Shown piece after piece: positions 56,375-64,000 of a stretch of 64,000 nt of DNA. Made by a program: the position numbers and the translations under genes. Source of the DNA: Zea mays (lineage: Eukaryota > Streptophyta > Magnoliopsida > Poales > Poaceae). Numbering within the stretch: the first letter of the stretch is position 1; every line of letters begins with the position of its first letter. Below the pieces are notes generated by a model. It saw only the letters and a list, made by a program, of their open reading frames with translations, was not told the DNA's origin and made no database searches. The stretch covers positions 62,001-126,000 of the forward strand of contig NW_023366926.1 in the NCBI RefSeq assembly GCF_902167145.1, given 5' to 3'.

Positions 56375-59300
56375 TTACACATAATATCGCCGAAGCTCAT
56401 CCGCATTCCAAGATCTAGGAATGTCGTTGCCGTCCATATCCTTCAATCTGTATGAACCGGGTCTTGACGAAGATGCTACTAAGAAAGGTCCCTCCCATTT
56501 CAACTGCAACTTGCCCACTGTGTCTGGGTTGGCCACTCTCCGAAGCACCAAATGTCCTGGCTCAATATTCTTTAATCGAACTTTTCTATCTCGCCATTTG
56601 ATTGTTTCGGCTTGATATTTATTGATATTCTCCATAGCTTGAAGCCTGATCCCTTCTAAAGCATCTTTTTCCACAGAGTAAACATCTTCAGAACCTGATT
56701 CTGCCGAAGCTACTACTCTTATTGATCCAGTTTTAGCTTCTTCTGAAGTTATTGCTTCGTCACCAAACAATAGTTTGAATGGAGTAAAGCCTGTTGACCT
56801 TGATATTGTTGTGTTGTGGCTCCATACCACTTTGATTAATTGATCTGGCCACTTTCCCCTAGGTTGATTGAAGATTAACTTCATTATTCCTGTCATTATA
56901 ATGCCATTGGCTCTTTCAACGAGTCCATTTGACTCCGGATGCCTGACTGATGCAAAATGGATCTTCGTACCAATTTGATCACAGAAATCTCTGAAAGCTT
57001 CGTAGTCGAACTGTGTTCCATTATCTACAGTGATGGCCTTTGGTACCCCGAAACGACAAACAATATTCTGCCAGAAAAACTTTTGGACGGTGACCGAAGT
57101 TATTGTGGCTAGAGGCTTTGCCTCAATCCATTTAGAAAAATATTCCACAGCCACTACAACGTATCTTAAGTTCCCTTGGGCCGGTGGTAATGGACCTAAC
57201 AAGTCAAGGCCCCACCTTTGCAATGGCCAGATGGGTTGTATGAGCTGTGTTAAGGACGAAGGTTGTTTTTGATCTCTTGCACATTTCTGACAACCTTCGC
57301 ACTTTTGAACCAATTCCGCTGCATCCGAAGCTGCCTTCGGCCAATAAAACCCTTGGCGGAAAACTTTTCCAAGTAACAGCCTAGATCCAATGTGAGATCC
57401 ACACAGGCCTGCATGTATTTCTTTCATCAACTCTATGCCTTCGGTTCTAGATAAACACTTGAGTAGCGGAGCACAAACTCCATGCTTGTACAACTCCCCC
57501 TCTATCATGACATATGGACGAGCTCTTGCCTCTATCCTCCTGTTATAAGTTTCGTCATCTGAAAGGTATTTACCCTGAAGGTAAGAGATAATCTCGGTTC
57601 TCCAATCTTCGCTATAAACAGGAGATATATTGAGGATTGCTCTTTCAAGAAGTTCCACCGAAGGTGCTTTTATTGTTTCGAAGAACGCATCCGAAGGTAA
57701 GGGCAGCCCCTGTGCTGCTGACTTAGCTAGCAAATCAGCATGCTCATTTTGTCCTCGAGGGATATTTTTGACAGAAAATCCTTCGAAGGAAGCTTCGACT
57801 CTTCGAACCATGTCCAGATATTTTTCAAGCTTCGGATCTTTAGCCTTGCAACTCTTGTCGATATGACCCGAAACAACCTGGGAATCAGTTTTAAGAATGG
57901 CCCTTCTGATTCCCATTGCTTTTAGCTTCCGAAGACCCAAAAGCAGGGCTTCGTACTCGGTAATATTATTTGTGCAACTAAAATCGAGTCTTGCCGCATA
58001 ACAAGTTTTAACTTTGGATGGCGAGACCAACACAGCAGCTGCTCCTGCCCCGAAGGTTCCCCAAGACCCATCGCAAAACACTGTCCATACCTCGGCATCT
58101 TTATTTGTTTCTTCATCCTGAGCCCCTGGCGTCCAGTCAGCAATGAAGTCTGCTAACGCCTGGGACTGGATCGAAGATCTATGCACATAATCAATGCAAA
58201 ATTCATTGAGCTCTGCAGCCCATTTTCCAATCCGCCGAGTAGCTTCTCTATTTCTCATAATATCCTTCAACGGCTGCGAAGAAGGAACAACTATGTTGTA
58301 TGCTTGAAAGTAATGCCGAAGCTTCCTGGATGCCATCAAAACAGCATATAACACTTTCTCTAATTCTGTATAGTTTTTCTTTGATATACTAAGAACTTCA
58401 GATACAAAATACACTGGGACCTGCTTCTTGACTTGGCCATCAAGCTTCTCCTGGACAAGTGCTGCACTTACCGCTGAGTGCGAAGCTGCCACATATAATA
58501 ACAAAGGAGCCCCTGGCGTTGGTGGAGTTAATGTTGTTAAATCTATCATATATTGTTTCAGTTCCTCAAAGGCTTTTTGCTGGCTTGGTCCCCATTGGAA
58601 GACTTCGGCTGATTTCAGCACTTCGAAGAATGGTAAATTTCTTTCTGCTGATCTTGATATAAATCTATTAAGAGATGCCAACGTCCCTGTTAATCTTTGG
58701 GCCCCCTTTTTTGTAGTTGGTGGTTCCATTCGAAGTATAGCTTCAATTTTACTTGGATTAGCTTCAATTCCCTTTGTTGAAACCAAGCATCCAAGAAATT
58801 TCCCCTTCTTTACTCCGAAGACACATTTCTCTGGATTCAACTTTAAGCCAGCTTGTCTGAAACTGGCGAAGGTCTCCTGCAAATCAACAATATGATTTTC
58901 CTGTTTTGTGCTTTTTACAATGATGTCATCAACATAAGTTAGCACATTTCTGCCTATCTGAGACTGGAGAACCTTCGCAGTCATTCTGCTGAAACTTCCT
59001 GCAGCGTTTTTGAGCCCCTCAGGCATTCGAAGATAGCAATATGTGCCACTTGGGGTTATGAAGCTAGTCTTCGGCTCATCTTCCTTCTTCATCCAGATTT
59101 GGTGGTAGCCTGAGTAACAGTCTAGTAGACTCATGAGCTCTGAAGAAGCTGCTGCATCAACTAAAGAGTATATCCTTGGCAATGGGAATTCGTCCTTCGG
59201 ACAAGCCTTGTTGAGATCTGTAAAATCGATACACATTCGCCATTTGCCATTGGCCTTTTTTACCATAACAGTGTTAGCTAGCCATTCTGGGTACTTTACT

Positions 59301-60328
59301 TCTCTGATAACTCCTGCACTAAGGAGTCTTTTGACTTCATTACGAGCACCTTCGGCCTTATCATCAGACATTTTCCGAAGCCTCTGCTTTCTGGGTCTGA
59401 AGGATGGGTCAACATTGAGCGAGTGTTCAATAACATCCCTATTAACTCCGCAGAGATCATTAGCTGACCATGCAAAAACATATTTGTTGTTGAACAAAAA
59501 CCTTATCAAGGTTTTCTCCTGTTCTTCAGAAAATTGAGAGCCCAACAGCACCTTCTGCCCTGCTATGTCCTCACATAAGAGCATGGGCTTCGGCTGATCT
59601 GCTGAAGCTGCTTTTTCCCTTCTGAATTTGTACTGTTCACAAACTTCAGCTCCATCTATGTTATGGATTGCTTTTGAGTCAGTCCAGTTTCCTTCGGCCC
59701 TTCTAGCAGCTTCCTGACTTCCATGAATAGCGATGGGTCCTTGATCCGAAGGTATCTTCATGCAAAGATAAGCAGGATGAAGAATTGCTTCAAAAGCATT
59801 GAGGGTGCCACGACCAATAATTGCATTGTAAGGGTATTCCATGTCAACAATGTCAAAAACAACTTGTTCAGTTCTAGTGTTGTTGATGAACCCGAAGGTC
59901 ACTGACATGGTGATCTTGCCCAGTGCTACAATCTGCCTTCCTCCGAAGCCACAGAGAGGATGTGTAGCATCATGAATCTTATCTTCTGGCTCTTGCATTT
60001 GTCTGAAGGCCTTAGCAAATATGATATCAGCTGCACTGCCTGTGTCAACCAAGACATTGTGGACCAGAAATCCTTTGATAACACAAGAGATAACCATGGC
60101 ATCATTGTGTGGGTAATCCTTGAGTTGAAGGTCCTCTTGGGAGAAGGTAATAGGGATGTGAGACCATCTTGACTTGATGAAGGGTCCTTGCACCCCAACA
60201 TGTTGTACCCTTCTCTGTGCTTCCTTCTTCTGCTTCTTGTTGGCTGGCTCTGAACATGAACCGCCTGTTATCGGGAGTAGCAGCTTCGGAGCCGAAGCAG
60301 CTCCAGCTTGATCGTTGAACGAAGCCAT
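56375..60328 (-). CDS. pol: Pol polyprotein of element B (protease-RT-RNase H-integrase), no Gag
   Basis: Intact 1317-codon frame from ATG 60328 (MASFNDQAGA). About 70 basic, low-complexity residues precede the protease (HNVLVDTGSAADIIF, DTG near 95). RT is at about 340-520 with VMVKKANGKWRMCIDFTDLN, LDCYSGYHQI and YVDDIIV (465-470). A degenerate first RNase H (about 600-720) is followed by a second with FCDGSWG, EYEALLLGL, KTDSQ and GQNEHADLLA (about 747-872). Such a second RNase H is a known trait of the Tat group. Integrase: zinc part (HIGSRLLLGK, CEGCQKC), core LDLLGPLP, TVDNGTQF, ESNGLVERAN, and C-terminal WEGPFLV. No gag or zinc knuckle anywhere, so particle assembly would need Gag from elsewhere. 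Confidence 0.94.
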   Translation of the reverse strand: MASFNDQAGAASAPKLLLPITGGSCSEPANKKQKKEAQRRVQHVGVQGPFIKSRWSHIPITFSQEDLQLKDYPHNDAMVISCVIKGFLVHNVLVDTGSAADIIFAKAFRQMQEPEDKIHDATHPLCGFGGRQIVALGKITMSVTFGFINNTRTEQVVFDIVDMEYPYNAIIGRGTLNAFEAILHPAYLCMKIPSDQGPIAIHGSQEAARRAEGNWTDSKAIHNIDGAEVCEQYKFRREKAASADQPKPMLLCEDIAGQKVLLGSQFSEEQEKTLIRFLFNNKYVFAWSANDLCGVNRDVIEHSLNVDPSFRPRKQRLRKMSDDKAEGARNEVKRLLSAGVIREVKYPEWLANTVMVKKANGKWRMCIDFTDLNKACPKDEFPLPRIYSLVDAAASSELMSLLDCYSGYHQIWMKKEDEPKTSFITPSGTYCYLRMPEGLKNAAGSFSRMTAKVLQSQIGRNVLTYVDDIIVKSTKQENHIVDLQETFASFRQAGLKLNPEKCVFGVKKGKFLGCLVSTKGIEANPSKIEAILRMEPPTTKKGAQRLTGTLASLNRFISRSAERNLPFFEVLKSAEVFQWGPSQQKAFEELKQYMIDLTTLTPPTPGAPLLLYVAASHSAVSAALVQEKLDGQVKKQVPVYFVSEVLSISKKNYTELEKVLYAVLMASRKLRHYFQAYNIVVPSSQPLKDIMRNREATRRIGKWAAELNEFCIDYVHRSSIQSQALADFIADWTPGAQDEETNKDAEVWTVFCDGSWGTFGAGAAAVLVSPSKVKTCYAARLDFSCTNNITEYEALLLGLRKLKAMGIRRAILKTDSQVVSGHIDKSCKAKDPKLEKYLDMVRRVEASFEGFSVKNIPRGQNEHADLLAKSAAQGLPLPSDAFFETIKAPSVELLERAILNISPVYSEDWRTEIISYLQGKYLSDDETYNRRIEARARPYVMIEGELYKHGVCAPLLKCLSRTEGIELMKEIHAGLCGSHIGSRLLLGKVFRQGFYWPKAASDAAELVQKCEGCQKCARDQKQPSSLTQLIQPIWPLQRWGLDLLGPLPPAQGNLRYVVVAVEYFSKWIEAKPLATITSVTVQKFFWQNIVCRFGVPKAITVDNGTQFDYEAFRDFCDQIGTKIHFASVRHPESNGLVERANGIIMTGIMKLIFNQPRGKWPDQLIKVVWSHNTTISRSTGFTPFKLLFGDEAITSEEAKTGSIRVVASAESGSEDVYSVEKDALEGIRLQAMENINKYQAETIKWRDRKVRLKNIEPGHLVLRRVANPDTVGKLQLKWEGPFLVASSSRPGSYRLKDMDGNDIPRSWNADELRRYYV

Positions 60329-60350
60329 CAGCTCAAATAAGTGGAAGTGA

Positions 60351-60372
60351 GTTCACCGGAGGTGGGCGCCAA
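60351..60372 (-). other. Primer-binding site of element B
   Basis: The minus strand starts TTGGCGCCCACCTCCGG directly after the 5' LTR. The 22 bases match element A exactly. Confidence 0.75.
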
Positions 60373-60939
60373 TGTTGGGGACTTGTTCTCAAATGCTACG
60401 AATTAAGAACAAGGCAACATAGAATGTTAAATGTTAACGTCCTTCGTCCATGGAACATTATTCCCTTGAGGATAATGAACCTTGGACGAAGGTTGACGAG
60501 AATACGATTACGAAAGTTGAGTCTTCGTAATCGAATTTCAATAGATTGTATAAGATAATAAAGGTAAATGAATCATAAACGAATCAAATTATATTTAATC
60601 AATATATTGAATCATTGAATACAGTTATACCTCTGCCTTGGCAAAGGTTGATTCCTGAATGACGCGATTGCAAATTACCAGAATCCGTGAACAGTAAAGG
60701 GATACTGTTCACTATTTATAGGCACAGGACACAGCCTGTGAGGAATTACAATTATGCCCCTCATAAAAGTTTACAACATTAACTCAGACCTTTATGGACT
60801 AAAAGGTCATTCTATCTTTAAGTCGGTTTGTAATATCGAAGCTTCATGAAGAGGAACCTTCGGCCATCTCATACAAACAGCTTCAGCCGAAAGCCGCTTC
60901 TTCCTAGAAGACCTTCGGCGACGAAGCATAGACCCAACA
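60373..60939 (-). repeat. 5' LTR of element B
   Basis: 567 bp with the same ends. It differs from the other copy only near 60453 (G/A) and 60781 (A/G). The palindrome is kept at 60687-60712. Confidence 0.95.
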
Positions 60940-61562
60940 GTCCCTAATGGGATGCGGAGCTTAGCTCCAAAGTCTTTCCCAAGGGAATGCAGAGCTGAAG
61001 TACCACCTATGAAAAAGGTGAAGAGACTCCAAAGTCGTTCCTAAGGGGATGCAAAGTCTGGGTATGCGTTCGTGTGAGTTTTTTTACCTTCGGCATACAC
61101 TTGCACGCGTCATCACATAAATCTTTTGCATTCATAGAAACATGCATTAGGCATCCGTAGATTCATCATCATGACATAAAGCACAAAGTATTAACAGGAA
61201 AAGCGAAGGTTTCCATATACGAGGATGCTTCGTCTCATTGCATATGAGGGAGCTGATGTTTGATTCTGCTCAAAAAGTGCTTCAATGTGAACGAAAAAAA
61301 GGGAAGGTGTTTTTCGCCTTCGGCTCAAAAAGCTACGAGCATTGATTTCGTCCACAGCAAAGCAGATAATGCATGGAGGAAAGGTAAAATAGCATTACAA
61401 AGCATTTACAGATATTTACAACTATTTGTTCATAGTCAATTACAATTCTTCGCCAAATAATACATCTCTTTCCATGAAGACTTTCCAAAAAGTATTTCTA
61501 CAGATACTAGCAAACGAAGTTATCGAAGTTTCCTCTAATGATTCAGATATAACTTCAGCCCG
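60940..61562 (+). repeat. Element C spacer, right part, with repeat units and conserved tail
   Basis: Begins with the second GTCCC. Repeat units continue (agctccaaagtctttccc at about 60963, agactccaaagtcgttcc at about 61025). Then unassigned AT-rich sequence and the conserved aagggaaggtgtttttcgcc segment near 61300 that A and B also have, ending just before the last exon of C's antisense gene. Confidence 0.7.
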
Positions 61563-64000
61563 CTAGCTCTTGGTATCATCATCCTGAAAAATGACAAAGG
61601 CAGGTACTGAGTAACGTGGTATGATAAAATATAAAACAAAAGTATAAAGATAAAAAGATTTTTTTATACCTTGTTAAGCAAATTTCGAGCTTCATCTCCA
61701 GCCAGTTCTCAGCCGCCCTTTGCCCAGATCTGGGTAATAAATCTGTTACCTATGCTTTGGGCTTCGGCCAGAATGTCAATAAGGTCAGTTGGAGACAGGC
61801 TGAAGTTTGGCCTGTTAACGGCCCTTGCATGGTTGCACCCAGCTTTTATGAAAGCAGGAGGCATACCACGAGAAGCTACTAGCGCACAGAAGTCACTGTG
61901 GTCGGTTATGACTTCATCGAGGACGTCAACTTCTTTCTCAATGCATTCAAGTGCTCCAGGGATATCTTCAGCCGAAAGACTGGTCTCTTTGGATACAGCT
62001 CCAACTGAATTGAATATACTTTTTAGTCGATCATCGCATTGGACTACAAAGTTGAAACATTTATTCTTAAGAGCTTTGAGTGCTTCACTCAGCTTCAGGT
62101 TCTTCTTAGCCTCAGCCCTGATTGTCATATATAAAGCTTCGGTTTCACGGTTGAATCGGCTGGAGTTCTCTTCCAAAAGTATCTAAGTCTTCTTGAACTC
62201 TTTGCATAATTTTTCATTCTGAGCCTGAGCTTCGGCAAGTGATCCTTCGGTTAAATGTAGCAGGTCATCTTTTTCTTTCAAAGAATCTTCAAGTTTTCTG
62301 ATCTTATCTTCAAAGCCTTTGACTACAATTTCATTCTTTCTATCTTCATCATCTTGTTGCATTTTCAAGGCTTTGCTTAGCAGTAATCTCTGGAAATATG
62401 AACTAAAGTTAGAATACCTAAATCAACACGAAGATACCAACGATAACTTATAAAGGAGTCTTACTTTGAAGTTCGAGTAAAGTAAGCTGTCAATGATGTG
62501 CTGACGTCTGTAGTAGCTGATATCCTTTTCAAGCTTTGCCAATCCAATGCTCTTTGACAGAGTGCTTATAATTTACCCCTAGCATGGTCGCGGATGCATC
62601 CCACAATTTCTTCATCAACCCCACCGAAGAGCATTGATCCAAGCTGGTAGCCGTAGGATATGGCAAATTCCTTTAACTCTGATATGTCCTCTTCGAAAAG
62701 CTATTGGGCGCCTAGGTGCCGAAGGTCAAAGTTCATACTTTTAGAAGCAATTTGGCTGTGGCAGTAGCTTCGGCATCGACGGGTATGGTAGCTTTGTCTA
62801 CCGAAGCTGAGGGTGGGGTATGTTCAATAACTTCCATTATATTCATCATATGCCACTGCTTTTCCCCCCTCGTTTTTCTCCTCGGCAGCCGAAGCAATTT
62901 CCCTTGACTGCAAGAGGCTAGTCAGATCCAACCTCTAAGGACTTAGCAGTGCAAATGGGAAAGGTTCAGTCATTACCTTCAAAATCTCCGAGACCTCAAC
63001 AGCAGAAGACGAAGAAGGGCTCATAGTCTGCTTCGGCACATCTTGTACCTTCATCTCCTCAGATGATATCTTGACAAGCTTTCGTTTCTTGGGAGCCAAT
63101 TCCTTCGGCTCCGATATAGTTTCAAAGCCTTCTTGTCCTCTTTAACTGTCCGGATAGCGTGCCTATTCAGAATGCTGACAATTATCTTCCTTTTGATTCC
63201 TTCGGGCCCTTCATCAAGTCTTTCATAATCAGGATAGACAAAGTTTAGAGCATCCATCACACGGTTTAACCTTCGGTTTGGGCGGGTGCCGAAGGCAGCA
63301 GTCATTAACTGATCTTCTTTCTTTATATAATTTCCAAGAATTTCATTGCACATGGTTTCTATTAATTCTAACCACTCATTGCATGGTTCTTTAAATCTTT
63401 TCTGAAACTTGAAAGGTAAGGCAGACGGACAAGCTCATACTTTTCCCCTCTTCTTTCTTCTTCGGCATTCCCCAACCGCTAGAAGTCGGGAATGTCCAGT
63501 TCGCCAGATATTCTTGTATCAAGTCTCTAGTTCTGATTGCTCAGCCATGACCCTGAACTCCACTTCAGCTAGCTGGCATGGAGATCCCAACTGCATATTG
63601 CATAGGGGCCAAGTCATGCTGAAGTTTAATCTCAGTGGACTCATCACCATGCTCATAAGTTTTTCCCTTTTCTTCTCGTCTGCTTTCACGTAAAACCATT
63701 CGCTCGTCCAACCAGTCGGCCACTTGGTGCGGTAGCCTATCATGGGGCCTTCGTATCTTTTCGGTATGCAAAGTTGTATCATTTGAAGTTTTTGTGCAGG
63801 CCGTCAGCCCTTGCCTTTGTCTAGTAATGAAACTCATATACCTGGCAGAACCCTTCGGCATTAGCACTCTTTCCTTGGCTTCAGAGAGCCCAGATGTAAA
63901 CGCTGAGCCAGACAATGGCATTCGAGATTAGCTCATGGGGGTAGATCTCAAACTTCTTTAAAACTTCACCTATCATCTCATAAAGAGGGAACCAAAGTCC
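61563..64000 (-). pseudogene. Antisense accessory gene of element C, heavily decayed, 5' end off window
   Basis: A tiny last exon (61583-61563) reads DDDTKS and stop. Exon 2 (about 62370 to 61673) carries the coiled coil and the conserved tail (DEVITDHSDFCAL, AFIKAGCNH), with TGA near 61708 and TAG near 62180. Exon 1 pieces include MCNEILGNYIKKEDQLMTAAFG (63353 leftwards), PDYERLDEGP, and further right WPTGWTSEWFYVKADE and VWLSVYIWAL, separated by stops and shifts. Order and spacing match B's intact gene. The window ends inside the PF04195-like part. Confidence 0.8.

Larger units (their letters stand above)
51578..60939 (-). mobile_element. Element B: Tat/Grande-like gypsy element with pol but no gag
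   Basis: 9362 bp, minus strand, flanked by GTCCC at 51573-51577 and 60940-60944. Order in its own sense: 567-bp LTR (60939-60373), primer site, pol (60328-56375), tandem-repeat spacer, antisense gene (plus strand of the window, 52596-55499), polypurine tract, LTR (52144-51578). LTRs differ at only 2 sites, so the insertion is very recent. No gag-like sequence lies between primer site and pol: pol starts 44 nt in. Confidence 0.94.

Noticed and set aside
1..64000. tRNA, rRNA, CRISPR or bacterial-type operons
   Set aside because: I saw no cloverleaf genes, spacer-repeat arrays or bacterial gene order. The content is plant transposable elements throughout.

Overview
This is intergenic plant DNA, almost certainly from maize or a close Zea relative. 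The evidence is a nested stack of grass LTR retrotransposons: an Opie/Ji-like Sirevirus (copia), three Grande/Tat-like gypsy elements, and Tekay/RIRE3-like chromoviruses with 4.36-kb LTRs. I see no intact host gene. The only host-like coding sequence is a broken fragment at about 5063-5458. Family names rest on recognising sequence style; I could not run a search.

Layout. 1-5062: left part of a minus-strand gypsy element (D), with one LTR and a long gag-protease frame broken by an amber codon, adjoining the gene fragment. 5459-8647: old debris (one MITE inside another, a LINE fragment, a degenerate 41-bp tandem repeat, LTR-like pieces). 8648-64000: remains of a plus-strand Tat element (C). 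Its integrase is split by an Opie-like element (8910-50653, target duplication GGAAC), and its 3' spacer is split by a second Tat element (B, 51578-60939, duplication GTCCC). The Opie-like element holds a third Tat-like element (A, 11492-18768, duplication GACGA) and a tandem chromovirus array, LTR-internal-LTR-internal-LTR (22643-48250, one duplication AGACT). Matched duplications fix the nesting order. LTR divergence counted by eye agrees: Opie-like roughly 6-7%, A 14 of 674, chromovirus LTRs about 0.5%, B 2 of 567.

The most interesting theme is the Tat-like group. A has gag but no pol. B has an intact protease-RT-RNaseH-integrase frame starting 44 nt after its primer site and no gag. They share the primer site, polypurine tract, LTR 3' end and a promoter palindrome. 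A, B and C all carry the same antisense gene downstream of gag/pol. In B it is open through three predicted exons and has its own TATA box; in A and C it is decayed. A short tandem-repeat block lies between the converging sense and antisense units in all three. Together this suggests, but does not prove, a divided and possibly trans-complementing retrotransposon group with an antisense accessory gene.
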